IMG/VR virus record: IMGVR_UViG_3300050191_000196 | Span: 1-44,111 of that record | Source: a virus | Length of the DNA stretch: 44,111 nt | Strand: one strand, 5' to 3' | Shown here: positions 29,026 to 38,452 of the stretch, in pieces | Position numbering within the stretch: position 1 is the first letter of the stretch | Layout of the letters: every line of letters starts with the position of its first letter | Translations under genes and position numbers: made by a program | Notes under the pieces: model-generated | Databases searched by the model: none | What the model was told of the DNA's origin: nothing | The model's input: the letters and a program-made list of their open reading frames with translations, nothing else

Positions 29026-29520
29026 ATGCCGATGAGCGCGAAGGTGACGGGTTTTCCGGAGCTGCAGGGAAAGGCGCGCCTCCTGCGCGAGGCCGTCCGC
29101 GATCGCATCGCCAAAGATGCGGTGAAAGCCGGTGCCGCTGTCATTCTGGAAGCGATGCTCGAAGGCGCACGGGTGGCAGCGACCGCGCCGACGCCGGAGA
29201 GCACGGCTGCGGCGGTCGGTGCGCTGCGCCATGGCATTCGGGCTACCTCGCCTCGCGTCGATAAGCTGGGCTTTGTCTCGTCACTGATTGGCGCCGCGAA
29301 GCGGGTCGCCTATCTTGCGCGCTGGATCGAATACGGCCATCGTCTCGTCAAGGGCGGCAAATCGCGCGTCGGCCTCAAAGGTAAATACGAGCCTGGCCGC
29401 CAGATCGGTGTGGTGCCGGCGTATCCGTTTTTGCGGCCGGCTTACGAAAGAACGGAGCGCGCATCGCTCGATGCTTTTGCTGAGACTGCGCGCACAGAGA
29501 TGCGGGAGGTTCTTCGCTGA
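29026..29520 (+). CDS. HK97 gp10-like minor protein, displaced into the tail module
   Basis: A 164-aa protein from ATG 29026 (GGAG nine bases upstream; ATG 29032 also possible). It has the HK97 gp10 family pattern: ELQGKARLLREAVRDRIAKD (11-30), AGAAVILEAMLEGA, an internal WIEYGHRLVKGG and AYPFLRPAYERTE near the C-terminus. Such proteins usually lie between closure and tail terminator genes; here it is between the tail chaperones and the tape measure. One base of its stop is shared with the next start. Confidence 0.8.
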   Translation: MPMSAKVTGFPELQGKARLLREAVRDRIAKDAVKAGAAVILEAMLEGARVAATAPTPESTAAAVGALRHGIRATSPRVDKLGFVSSLIGAAKRVAYLARWIEYGHRLVKGGKSRVGLKGKYEPGRQIGVVPAYPFLRPAYERTERASLDAFAETARTEMREVLR

Positions 29521-32003
29521 TGGGAAGCATGGGCACGCTCGGGACCGTTAACGCTCAGTTCGCGGCTGATACGAAGCAGTTCGACGCCAGTCTTTCCAGC
29601 TCGGAGGCCAGAATGGCGGCGGCTGCCAAGAAAGCGGAGCAGCTCGGCCAGGCTGTCACGCAGCTCGGGGCGGCATCCGATCGCGCGGCGACTGCGCAGG
29701 AGCGCGCTTCGGAGCGGGCGCGGCGCGCGTGGCAGCAGGAACTGATCCAGCAGGATCGCGCCATTCAGGCGGAGCAGGAAGCCGCGCGCGCGAAGGAACT
29801 GGCGGCGCTCAAAGCTGACATCCTCTCACGGTCGCTTGAGAAGCAGGCCGGCGCGCAGAATGCAGTCAATACCGCGGTAGAACATGGCGTGCCGCAATAC
29901 GCGGCCGCGAGCGCGGCGGTGCGAGCTCTCGAAGGCGGCATGAACAACAACGTGCGCGCCGCAGAACGGTTTCTCTCGACGACGCTAGGCCTCGGGCCTG
30001 CGTTGCAGGTGCTGTTTCCCGTCGCTGGCGGCCTCGCGTTCATGGACATCCTGATCCGGATGAGCACGAAGATTATGGAGATCGCCCAGAACTGGGAGGG
30101 AGTGAAGGATGCTGAGAAGGACGCGCTCAGCGCGCTCGAGAAGACGGATACGGAGGGTATCCGCCAGGCATCGGAGCATTCCGGGTTGATTCGCGAGCAG
30201 CAGATGGCGATGGTGGGGCTAAGCGTGCCGCGCGAAGGACGTGCCGCCGCGGAGCAGGCTGTATCGGCGCGCTTTGATATAGCGGATGCGAAAACGAAGC
30301 TCAGTGATCTGCAGTCGCAGATAGATTCGGGTAACGCTCAAATAAGAGCCCTCGATCTTCAGCGGCGATCGCAGCAGACGCAGTTGGTCACGAAATATGG
30401 TACCGCGCCCGGCCAGTTCGACCCAACGAAGGATCCCGTGTCAGTCTATGAGCCGACGAATGACGCAGATTGGGCGCGCGGGAAGATGGCAGAGATCGGC
30501 GATGCTATGGAGACGGCCTCGCGAGAGAAGCGAAATGTCCAGCAGCAGATCCTCACCCTGCAGGCACAGCAGCGATTGCAGCTGAAAGAGGCGCAGGAGG
30601 GAGCCGGCCGCGGCGAGCGGCGTGATGCCACGCAACAAATGGGCACCTGGCGTCAGCAGCTCGAAGCGCAGAAAGCCGGCCATACGATGACGCTTGACGA
30701 TGAGGCGGCTTACTGGCAGAAGCTCGCGGACAGCGTGAAGCGCGGGTCGGTGCTCTACAACTCCGCCCTGATGGAGGCAAACAAGGCTCGGACGGAAAGC
30801 CTCAAGCAATATCAGAGCGCATTTATCGCGAGCGTGCTCTCCGACGCGGAGGCGCGGCGTCAGGCGCAGGAACAAAGTCAGCGCGTCAGCGAGAATCTGC
30901 AGGAGAATTGGGACGCGGCCAACGCCCGCGATCGCGAGGAGGCGAAGGCGATCGAGGAGAGCGCATCCCGGGCCTTCGAGGCCGCCGAGCAGCAGAGGAA
31001 AACGGCCGATCGGCTGGCGGAGGAAACGATCAAGCTCCGCGAGGCCTCCGGACAGCTCTCCCGCGCCGGGGCAGCGCAGGCGCTGGCTACAATCCATCAG
31101 GAAAGTTTTGCCAGCTGGTCCGCGGCTGCCACGTCATTTTCGGCGCAGTTTCCCACCGCGGCGTTGCCGGGCGGCGCGCAGACGATGCGCGAGTATGAGA
31201 CGCAGGCCGCGCAGGATGAAGCCGCGCAGGAGGCAACGACGGCGCTGGGCGCCTTGCGCGAAACAACAGACAAGCTAACACAGAGCTTTCTCGATCTCCC
31301 GGCGCATCTGCAGCAAATGCTTGTCGCAACCGTCAACGGCTTCAACGGCGCGTTTTCGAGCGCGGTGATGGCTCCGGCGCGCAGCGGCCATGAATACCGG
31401 CAGGGGATTACCAGCGCGATGGGTGGCCAGTTCCGCACCGCCGGATCACGGGGTCTCGATGCAGCGCTGCAGATGGGCGAGGGTGGTCTGCTGAAGACGC
31501 TCGGTTTCGGCAACCCGAAATCGAAACCGGATGGTACGGCGGGCAATCCGCTCTGGGTCCGCATGGCGCAGGCGGCTGCGGGAGTTTCCGGATTATCAGG
31601 ACTGGGAAGCCTGTTTTCCGGCGTGGCGAGTGATGCCGGCGCAACGACACCAGGCAGCTCACTTGGCATGATCAACACGGCAATGTCGCTGGCGACAGAG
31701 ATTCCCATGTTCGCGTCCGGCGGTGCGATTCCGTCGAATATGCCGGCGATCGTGGGTGAGCGCGGGCCGGAGCTCTTCATGCCGACGTCGTCGGGCAGGA
31801 TCATTCCAAACGACCAGCTGGGCGGCGGCGGCAAGAGCGGGGACGTGCACTTTCATATCGACGCGCGCGGCGCGACCGATCCGGCTGCGGTGCAGTTCTC
31901 CATCGATCGCGCGCTGGCTAAATACGATCGTACGTTTCAGACGAAAGCTGTAGCCTCGATTCGAAATTACAATCGCGGCGTAACGGGTACCGCGAGGGTT
32001 TAA
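29520..32003 (+). CDS. tape measure protein
   Basis: An 827-aa protein, the second largest of the tail set. The first 140 residues and 220-560 are long helical coiled-coil stretches rich in Ala, Gln and Glu (SEARMAAAAKKAEQLGQAVT, for example). A hydrophobic segment near residues 158-185 (LGLGPALQVLFPVAGGLAFM) may insert in the membrane during DNA entry. Near the C-terminus GERGPELFMPTSSGRIIPND is the hallmark GE-x-GPEL motif. It sets tail length and guides the tube; about 0.15 nm per residue would give roughly 120 nm. Confidence 0.93.
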   Translation: MGSMGTLGTVNAQFAADTKQFDASLSSSEARMAAAAKKAEQLGQAVTQLGAASDRAATAQERASERARRAWQQELIQQDRAIQAEQEAARAKELAALKADILSRSLEKQAGAQNAVNTAVEHGVPQYAAASAAVRALEGGMNNNVRAAERFLSTTLGLGPALQVLFPVAGGLAFMDILIRMSTKIMEIAQNWEGVKDAEKDALSALEKTDTEGIRQASEHSGLIREQQMAMVGLSVPREGRAAAEQAVSARFDIADAKTKLSDLQSQIDSGNAQIRALDLQRRSQQTQLVTKYGTAPGQFDPTKDPVSVYEPTNDADWARGKMAEIGDAMETASREKRNVQQQILTLQAQQRLQLKEAQEGAGRGERRDATQQMGTWRQQLEAQKAGHTMTLDDEAAYWQKLADSVKRGSVLYNSALMEANKARTESLKQYQSAFIASVLSDAEARRQAQEQSQRVSENLQENWDAANARDREEAKAIEESASRAFEAAEQQRKTADRLAEETIKLREASGQLSRAGAAQALATIHQESFASWSAAATSFSAQFPTAALPGGAQTMREYETQAAQDEAAQEATTALGALRETTDKLTQSFLDLPAHLQQMLVATVNGFNGAFSSAVMAPARSGHEYRQGITSAMGGQFRTAGSRGLDAALQMGEGGLLKTLGFGNPKSKPDGTAGNPLWVRMAQAAAGVSGLSGLGSLFSGVASDAGATTPGSSLGMINTAMSLATEIPMFASGGAIPSNMPAIVGERGPELFMPTSSGRIIPNDQLGGGGKSGDVHFHIDARGATDPAAVQFSIDRALAKYDRTFQTKAVASIRNYNRGVTGTARV

Positions 32004-32047
32004 TCGGGCTCGGTCGGTTTAGGCGTGGAGAAGGCATCCGCAGCAGC

Positions 32048-32090
32048 ACCGAAGCTCCGCCACGGCGGGGCTTTTCTGTTGGGAGTTACT
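32048..32090 (+). terminator. terminator hairpin T2, 43-bp repeat copy 1
   Basis: AAGCTCCGCC (32052-32061), AC, GGCGGGGCTT, then TTCTGTTGGGAG. It is the first of two near-identical 43-bp copies (the other at 32216-32258, two differences). The 125 bp between copies contain a 26-codon reading at 32099-32179 (ITNPAAQEFFEKLANG...) that lacks ATG/GTG/TTG and would need ATC as start. Confidence 0.75.
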
Positions 32091-32215
32091 AACTCTGCAT
32101 CACGAACCCGGCGGCCCAGGAATTTTTCGAGAAGTTGGCGAACGGGTACGTATACCTCGATTTCACGCCTGCCGATTGAGACGGGGTGGGCGCCTAACTG
32201 CGTTATTGCACTTTA

Positions 32216-32258
32216 ACCGAAGCTCCGCCACGGCGGAGCTTTTCTGTTGGGAGCTACT
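32216..32258 (+). terminator. terminator hairpin T3, 43-bp repeat copy 2
   Basis: AAGCTCCGCC-AC-GGCGGAGCTT (perfect 10-bp arms, 32220-32241), then TTCTGTTGGGAG. The GGGAG is the ribosome site for ATG 32262. It differs from copy 1 at two positions only. Confidence 0.8.
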
Positions 32259-32261
32259 TCC

Positions 32262-32585
32262 ATGCGGCGTTTCGCCCTTGCTGCGCTGATGGCCACTGCG
32301 TTGTTCCTGCGCGGCTGCACGCCGATCCCCTGCTTTGCGGACGACGCTGCGAAACCCGCGCTGACGCCGGCGCAGGCGCTCGAGCGGCTGCGGGCGGACG
32401 ATGCCGGCGTCGTTGCCCGGCAAAAGGAAATGCAGGCGCTGATCTTCGAGTTTCGCTTCGCCGAATGCGAGCGGGACTGGCACCAGACGCCGCTCTGGAA
32501 GCGGCTTGCAAAGTATCACGCGAAGGATCCGTGCTGGGCGGTGGTTCGCCGCGCGGAGAAGGTTCCCAAAGGAGTTGCACCATGA
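32262..32585 (+). CDS. small exported protein in the tail region
   Basis: A 107-aa protein from ATG 32262, preceded by GGGAG from hairpin T3. Residues 1-26 are a signal peptide (MRRFALAALMATALFLRGC, then TPIPCFADDA; cleavage perhaps after FA). The rest is charged and helical (ALERLRADDAGVVARQKEMQ, then FRFAECERDW). No family recognised. A secreted protein between tape measure and tail fibre is unusual for a virion gene; it may act in the periplasm. Stop overlaps the next start. Confidence 0.65.
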   Translation: MRRFALAALMATALFLRGCTPIPCFADDAAKPALTPAQALERLRADDAGVVARQKEMQALIFEFRFAECERDWHQTPLWKRLAKYHAKDPCWAVVRRAEKVPKGVAP

Positions 32586-34102
32586 AAAAGGCCCTCCCCC
32601 TTCTTGCATTCGTCTTCATCCTGGCAGCCTCCTGCGGCGAGCGCACGTCGGCCGCAAAATCGTCACCTGTTGCGCCATCGGCGCTGACGGTGCCGGTCTC
32701 CGGATCGATACTCGGGCCCACCGCCATGTTCACCTTCACAGCTAACAGCAAGATCGAGCAGTATCAGCTCTGGATCGGGACGGCTTACCACACCGACAAC
32801 GTCGCCGAATTCAATTTCGGCAGCACAACGGCAGCGTCGATCTCGAAGACGGTCACCAATCTGCCGCAGAACGGCGCCACGCTCTATGTGCTGATCGGCT
32901 CGGATATCGGCGGGACCTGGCAGGAAACGTACTCGACCTTCACTGAAGGAACGCAGGCTCCGCCGGCGCCGACGATTCAGTCAGTCTCCTGCGCGTCCGC
33001 CGCGATCGCGAGCGGTGGCACCGAGGCCTGCGGGGTGACGCTGACGGCGGCGGCCACGGCAGCTTCGCTGGTCACGCTGAGCTCGAGCAGCGGCAACCTG
33101 ATCGTTCCGGCTTCGGTGTCGGTGGTCGCCGGCGTCCAGAATGTCGCGTTTACGGTGACGGCGGCTGCGGTGACCGCGGCCACGCCGGCAACGATCACGG
33201 CGCAGCTCAATGGCACGGCGACCTTCGCGCTGACCATTGAGGCGGCCGCAGCGCCGACGCTCACGCTCAGCTCCTCGAGCCTCGCGTTTGGCAGCGTCGC
33301 CGAAGGTGAGACGGCCGAAGGCGGCGTGACGCTCTCCTCGACCGGGACGTCCGCCGTCACGATTACCGGAATCACGGTGACGGGCAGCGGAGCGTTCAGC
33401 GTCGCAGGCGTCACGGCCGGATCGACGATGCCGCCGGGCGCGACTGCCTCGCTCGATGTGACGTTTGCACCCACGGCGACGGGAGCGGCGACGGGTTCGG
33501 TCGCGATCGCGAGCAACGCCGGGACGAAAACGGTGACGCTGAGCGGCACCGGAACGCCGCCTCCGGGAACGCTCGCCGCACTCAGTTGCGCAGCGGGCAC
33601 GTTTGTGGGTATGGGAGGCTCCGATACCTGCACGGTGGGCCTGACGGCCGCTGCGGGCGCTGGCGGCCTGGTTGTTGGGCTGTCGAGCAGCTCCGCCGCG
33701 GTCACCGTTCCCGTCTCCGTTACGGTCGCCGGCGGTGCGTCGACAGCGACCTTCACAGCGACGGCGTCGACGGTGACAACGCCGACAACGGTAACGCTGA
33801 CCGCGGCGGCCGGAGGCCGGACGCAGACGTTTGCGATCGGCCTGACGCCTCCATCGAGCTATCAGGTCGATCTCACCTGGGCCGCGCCATCGTCGTCGGC
33901 CGATCCGGTTGCCGGCTACATCGTCTACCGCGCCACCGGGACGGGCAACTACGAACCGCTTTTCACGACGCCGGTGACGGCGCTCGCTTTCAATGATCTG
34001 AACGTCAGCGCGGGGACGACCTACGACTACGAGGTCACCTCCGTCGACGCCGCGGGCAATGAAAGTGTGCCGTCGAGCGTCTACACGGCCGCCATCCCTT
34101 AA
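32582..34102 (+). CDS. predicted lipoprotein with choice-of-anchor-D and fibronectin III-like domains
   Basis: A 506-aa protein from ATG 32582 with ribosome site AAAGGAG. It begins with a lipoprotein signal (MKKALPLLAFVFILAASC; lipobox LAASC). Further domains: Ig-like Ser/Thr-rich modules near 135-220 and 370-440, an ASPM-SPD-2-Hydin domain near 225-325 (LTLSSSSLAFGSVAEGETAE) and a fibronectin III-like end (YQVDLTWAAPSSSADPVAGY onwards, 415-506). Such domains are common in Acidobacteria surface proteins. In a prophage it could modify the host surface or serve as tail decoration; export argues for the former. Confidence 0.75.
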   Translation: MKKALPLLAFVFILAASCGERTSAAKSSPVAPSALTVPVSGSILGPTAMFTFTANSKIEQYQLWIGTAYHTDNVAEFNFGSTTAASISKTVTNLPQNGATLYVLIGSDIGGTWQETYSTFTEGTQAPPAPTIQSVSCASAAIASGGTEACGVTLTAAATAASLVTLSSSSGNLIVPASVSVVAGVQNVAFTVTAAAVTAATPATITAQLNGTATFALTIEAAAAPTLTLSSSSLAFGSVAEGETAEGGVTLSSTGTSAVTITGITVTGSGAFSVAGVTAGSTMPPGATASLDVTFAPTATGAATGSVAIASNAGTKTVTLSGTGTPPPGTLAALSCAAGTFVGMGGSDTCTVGLTAAAGAGGLVVGLSSSSAAVTVPVSVTVAGGASTATFTATASTVTTPTTVTLTAAAGGRTQTFAIGLTPPSSYQVDLTWAAPSSSADPVAGYIVYRATGTGNYEPLFTTPVTALAFNDLNVSAGTTYDYEVTSVDAAGNESVPSSVYTAAIP

Positions 34103-34147
34103 CGGAAGCTCGAAACCCTTTTCGAAACCCTCAAGGAGACTCTCGCG

Positions 34148-37100
34148 ATGAAACATTTCTGGATCCGCCTTCTGGCGGCGCCGCTGCTGTTCTCGTCGGC
34201 TTTCGCGCAGACGGGCTGGGTCACGATGACCGGCGCGAACCTGACGGATGCGACCGGCGCGCCGATCTCAAATGGGACGGCGTGCTGGCAGGTGACGACG
34301 AACGCGGGGACGCCGATCGGCGTGCATGTGGGCGGGAGCTCCGGCGGACAGACGGCGACGCGGCCGCCCTGCGGCCCGGTGAACAACGGCGCGCTGGTGG
34401 GAGCCTGGCAACAGGCGGATCCTACAGCGGCCGGAACGAATCTGATTCCGGATCCCGTGATCACCGGTTTCACCTCGTGGACGAATCCCGGCGCGGCGTG
34501 GGAGATCGGGAGCGGCGCGAATCTCGGCACCTCGCCGGTGAATGGCCTGACCGCGCAGGCGGGCGCATCGGGAACGACGCAGACTTCGATCGCCGGACCG
34601 ATCACGGTGACGCCGGGTCAGGTGTACACGTTCAGCGGCTTCATCATTCTGAGCTCGGGCGGAGTCGGTTCGGGCGAGTGGGTGATCGGCGGTTCGGGGC
34701 TGACCACGATCTACGCTTCAGGAGGCCTGGCCAGCGGCCCGAACGGCACGGTGCGTCTCCAGTTCGTCGTACCGGCGGGTGTCACGCAGGTCTACGTCGG
34801 TGCCGACGTTGCCGCTGCTACGATTCCGAGCGGGCAGACGCTCAGCTTCGCGCGGCCGCTGCTGCAGGCTGGCGCGAGCCAGCTTCCGGACGTCAATCTG
34901 TCGACGCCGCAGAATGCCTGCATGCAGCTGACGGTCACCGACAACACTTCCGGCAATACGCTGCTGGGCGGCCCGGGTTCGGGCTATAGCTGCGTGCAGC
35001 CGCAGTACACGCTGAGCTCGCCGCCGATGAGCTGCGCCGCGGGGGTCTGCAATCTCGACAGCTATCTTCCCACCACGACACCGCAGGTCGCCCAGACCAC
35101 GGGGCCGACCGGGCCCGCCGGTCCCGGCATCAACTACGTCGGTAACTGGACGGCGAACACCGCCTACGTCGCCAACGATGTATATACCGAGAGCGGAACG
35201 AACTACGCGGTGCTGAGCGCCTACACCTCGGGCTCGACCTACGGGTCGACGGACACGGCGCATAACACGACGTTCACCATCACCGACGCCACGGCGCGCT
35301 CGGAGGCAAGCTCCGCGCAGGCGACCGCGAATGCAGCGCTGCCGCTCGCCGGCGGCACGATGAGCGGTCCTCTGAATGGGCCTTCCCTGAATCTGAGTGT
35401 GGTCTGCGCGAACACGTCTTCCGATGTGACCAACATCAACACAGCGCTTGCCAGCGCGCTCGCAACCAGCGCGCCGACGCACGTCTCTGTCTATGGCGTT
35501 ACCTGCGATCTCCCTTCGACTCTCGTTATCGGGAGCAACACCTGGCTGGATGTGTCTCCGACGACGACCATGACGGGGACCACGTATGGGGCACACCTGA
35601 TCGAGACGTACGCTTCCAATTACGGGGTGAATCGCAGCACGACGGATGGAGCATCCACTGCGTCCAGCTCTACGATCACGTCGGCAACGATCAATTGCAC
35701 CACCGCGGATGTCGGCCGCCCCTTCCGGTTGAGCACTGCCGGGCAGCCGGCAGAAAGCTACAGCGGGCTGACCGGCTACTGGCTGACGCCCGATCTATAC
35801 GGGCATGTTGTTTCCTGCAACAGCACCACCTCGTTCCGGTCGGACGTCCCCGCCTATGCGACAACCAGCGCGCAAACCCTCAAATTCTATAACTGGGACA
35901 CGAACATCAAGATCACGGGAGGCATCTGGTATCGCAGTTACGCGAACGCGGGGAACAACATCATGAACATGGTTCGCGTGAACGGCCTGTTGATTCAGGA
36001 CGCTGTCTTTAATTCCCCGTCGAACACCACCGGCAGCCTGGGCGGTCTCTACGCCATACAAATGGCGGATGCAAACCAGGTACGCGTGGATAAGGTCACC
36101 ATGCCCTTCGTTCTTTCCGATGGCGTCCATCTGGACGGTCCCGATGTGGATGTGTCCATCACGAACCTTGTGGCCAACACGGGGGACGACACAGTCGTGA
36201 TCACCACGAGGGACTGGGCCGGACCATCCGCCCTACTGGAAACCGGCGCGAATGAGATTTATGGAAGCGTGTATGGATGGCATCTGGACGGCATCCACGG
36301 TAGCTCCCGCACCTCGCTGGTCCGCTTCGGATCCACGCAGGGGCTATCCGTCAAGCACGTTTCCGCTCACGATATTTACGCCAGCTCGCCAAGCGGCGGA
36401 GTCATCACCGCAGACGATCCCTTTTTTGGGGGTGGTTTTACAGACGATATCGTGATCGACGGCGTGGGCGGTCAAATTACTTCTGTATCCCGCAACGAGA
36501 ACGTGTTCCAGAGTACGCAGACGAACGTCGGCGACATGGTGCTGAAGAACATCGATTTTTCGCAGGCCAACATTTCCTGCTGCAACGCGATCGTGGTAAT
36601 GGGAAACAGCCCCAACGCGAACGCCACTCTGAACAGCGTGATGGTCGACGGACTGAAGGGAACCCTCGTGAACGGGGCAGTTCAATCAGCCGCGGTCTAC
36701 GTATCGCAGAACGCTACGGTGAAGAATCTGACGGTCGCTAATGCCGACGTCACGATGAGCGGGTCCACCACCAACGCGCTCCCGTTCGTGGATGTAGAGA
36801 AGGATCCAACGGGGCTCGGCGTGACGAGGCTCTCTAACATACGGATTACGTGTGCGGATTCCACGACCGCCTACCCCATCGGTTGTTACGGCCTGGCTCT
36901 CAACACGAACCTCGTCAGCGGCGCTGCGTATCATGCGGTCTATCTCGACAATGTGAGGATGACGGCGACGGGCGGTAGTTCCATGGTGATGCTGTACGGC
37001 GAGCCGGCTCCCCTGAGTCTGCTGCAGGTTAACAACGTGGACCTTACGTTCGATGAAACTACGCAGTCGGAAGCAATCTGGCTTTACAATCCCGGCGCGT

Positions 37101-37795
37101 TGTCTCTCGGTCAGTTCAATAATTTCTCGCAGTATTCCGGGCGTGACTTCTTCTGGCCAGGGAGCCGCGGCACGTTTGGGCCGATTCAGTTCTCGAATCT
37201 AAGTGTCAATGGGACCTATATCTTTTGCGATTGCACCAGCGCAGCGGATATAACCTTCCACGGGGCGGTTGTCAACGCGAGCTACGTGGTCAATAACTAC
37301 ACCGGCTATGGCGGCAGCGGGTCGATCTACATCCGCGGGTCCGGGTTTTCGACAACCGGGACACCTCTCATCAACAACAGCTTCCCGCTGCACGTCATCA
37401 ATGAGGACTTCCCCGGCGATCTGTCGCTGGAGACGGCGCCGGCGGTGGGCGACAAGATATTCAACACGAACACCACGTACGGCCCGAACGCTCCGATGAT
37501 GTACGACGGATCGCACTGGCGGCCGATCGCGGGCGGATTTCACGCGACGACGGGCAGCATCGGCGGCTCCTCGGTGGCATCGGGCGCGTGCGCGACGGGC
37601 AGCGTGACCATCAACGGCGCGGCGGTGGGAATGAATGCATCGGCGGCTCCCGCCACGTCGACCACGCCGGGCGCATTCTTCACGGTCAGCGCGGGGCCGA
37701 TCACGACGGCGAACACGGTGCCCGTCAATGTCTGCAATCAGAGCGCGGGAGCCTTGACGCCGACCGCGGCTACCTACACGGTCACGGTGAACTGA
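34148..37795 (+). CDS. large beta-helix tail fibre/spike-like protein with a signal peptide
   Basis: A 1215-aa protein with ribosome site AAGGAGA. Residues 1-20 read as a Sec signal (MKHFWIRLLAAPLLFSSAFA). Then an N-terminal Ig-like part, a jelly-roll-like region (about 95-240), a short collagen-like TGPTGPAGPG (near 320), a Trp/Tyr module (WTANTAYVANDVYTESGTNY) and a long parallel beta-helix (about 415-1130; IKITGGIWYRSYANAGNNIM, ITNLVANTGDDTVVITTRD). The C-terminal 90 residues are Thr/Ala-rich strands. It would bind or degrade surface glycans; catalytic residues cannot be assigned. A signal peptide on a tail fibre is odd. Confidence 0.8.
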   Translation: MKHFWIRLLAAPLLFSSAFAQTGWVTMTGANLTDATGAPISNGTACWQVTTNAGTPIGVHVGGSSGGQTATRPPCGPVNNGALVGAWQQADPTAAGTNLIPDPVITGFTSWTNPGAAWEIGSGANLGTSPVNGLTAQAGASGTTQTSIAGPITVTPGQVYTFSGFIILSSGGVGSGEWVIGGSGLTTIYASGGLASGPNGTVRLQFVVPAGVTQVYVGADVAAATIPSGQTLSFARPLLQAGASQLPDVNLSTPQNACMQLTVTDNTSGNTLLGGPGSGYSCVQPQYTLSSPPMSCAAGVCNLDSYLPTTTPQVAQTTGPTGPAGPGINYVGNWTANTAYVANDVYTESGTNYAVLSAYTSGSTYGSTDTAHNTTFTITDATARSEASSAQATANAALPLAGGTMSGPLNGPSLNLSVVCANTSSDVTNINTALASALATSAPTHVSVYGVTCDLPSTLVIGSNTWLDVSPTTTMTGTTYGAHLIETYASNYGVNRSTTDGASTASSSTITSATINCTTADVGRPFRLSTAGQPAESYSGLTGYWLTPDLYGHVVSCNSTTSFRSDVPAYATTSAQTLKFYNWDTNIKITGGIWYRSYANAGNNIMNMVRVNGLLIQDAVFNSPSNTTGSLGGLYAIQMADANQVRVDKVTMPFVLSDGVHLDGPDVDVSITNLVANTGDDTVVITTRDWAGPSALLETGANEIYGSVYGWHLDGIHGSSRTSLVRFGSTQGLSVKHVSAHDIYASSPSGGVITADDPFFGGGFTDDIVIDGVGGQITSVSRNENVFQSTQTNVGDMVLKNIDFSQANISCCNAIVVMGNSPNANATLNSVMVDGLKGTLVNGAVQSAAVYVSQNATVKNLTVANADVTMSGSTTNALPFVDVEKDPTGLGVTRLSNIRITCADSTTAYPIGCYGLALNTNLVSGAAYHAVYLDNVRMTATGGSSMVMLYGEPAPLSLLQVNNVDLTFDETTQSEAIWLYNPGALSLGQFNNFSQYSGRDFFWPGSRGTFGPIQFSNLSVNGTYIFCDCTSAADITFHGAVVNASYVVNNYTGYGGSGSIYIRGSGFSTTGTPLINNSFPLHVINEDFPGDLSLETAPAVGDKIFNTNTTYGPNAPMMYDGSHWRPIAGGFHATTGSIGGSSVASGACATGSVTINGAAVGMNASAAPATSTTPGAFFTVSAGPITTANTVPVNVCNQSAGALTPTAATYTVTVN

Positions 37796-37801
37796 GCCTC
37801 G

Positions 37802-38452
37802 ATGCAGACCATCACCATCAACGGCATGAGCTACAGCCTCGTGACCATGCCGGGCTCGCCCGGGCCGGCCTCGATCGAGATGGGCTGGAACGATCTCGTC
37901 TCGCTCGAAATGTCGCCTTATACGCTGCAGCAGCAGACGCAGCAGTGGCCGGGCGCCGACTGGTGGGATGCGAAGGTGACACTGCCGCCGATGAACGCCG
38001 CCACGGCCGCACAGTGGAAGGCGTTTCTCGCGGATCTGCGCGGGCCGCTCAATGTCTTCGAGCTCGGCGACCCGACCCAGCCGCATCCGCTGGGCAACAT
38101 CGGCGCCTCGAATCCGAAGATCGACAGCGGAGGTCCCTATCTCGCCACGCAGACCTCGATCGGCACAGTGGGCTGGGCCGCGAATCAGGCGGGTGTGCTG
38201 CTGAAGGGCGATCTGTTTCAGCTTGGCTATCGGCTGCACATGGTCGTCGATGGGCAGGTGAATTCGAACTCGGCCGGCGCAGCGACGTTCTCAATCTGGC
38301 CCTCGCTGCGCGAATCGCCGGCAGCGGGGACGCCGCTCACGCTCAAGTGGGCAAAGGGTCTCTTTCGCCTGCCGGTCGGGCGGCGCGGTTTCTCCGCCTC
38401 GCCGGCGCAGGCGATCCGCATTGGCAGCTTTCCCTGCATCGAGGTTCGATAA
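37802..38452 (+). CDS. distal tail / minor tail protein
   Basis: A 216-aa protein from ATG 37802. MGWNDLVSLEMSPYTLQQQT (27-46), QQWPGADWWDAKVTLPPM (47-64) and FLADLRGPLNVFELGDP (75-91) match a tail protein common in siphophages with lambda-like tips. The C-terminal half is beta-rich. It probably forms the ring below the tube. The stop overlaps the next start as TAATG. Confidence 0.75.
   Translation: MQTITINGMSYSLVTMPGSPGPASIEMGWNDLVSLEMSPYTLQQQTQQWPGADWWDAKVTLPPMNAATAAQWKAFLADLRGPLNVFELGDPTQPHPLGNIGASNPKIDSGGPYLATQTSIGTVGWAANQAGVLLKGDLFQLGYRLHMVVDGQVNSNSAGAATFSIWPSLRESPAAGTPLTLKWAKGLFRLPVGRRGFSASPAQAIRIGSFPCIEVR

Noticed and set aside
32981-34156. 391- and 259-codon minus-strand ORFs opposite the lipoprotein gene
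   Set aside because: Low-complexity mirrors of Ala/Thr/Ser-rich codons.
34148-37795. Diversity-generating retroelement target in the fibre
   Set aside because: No reverse transcriptase, template repeat or adenine-biased variable repeat is seen in the window.
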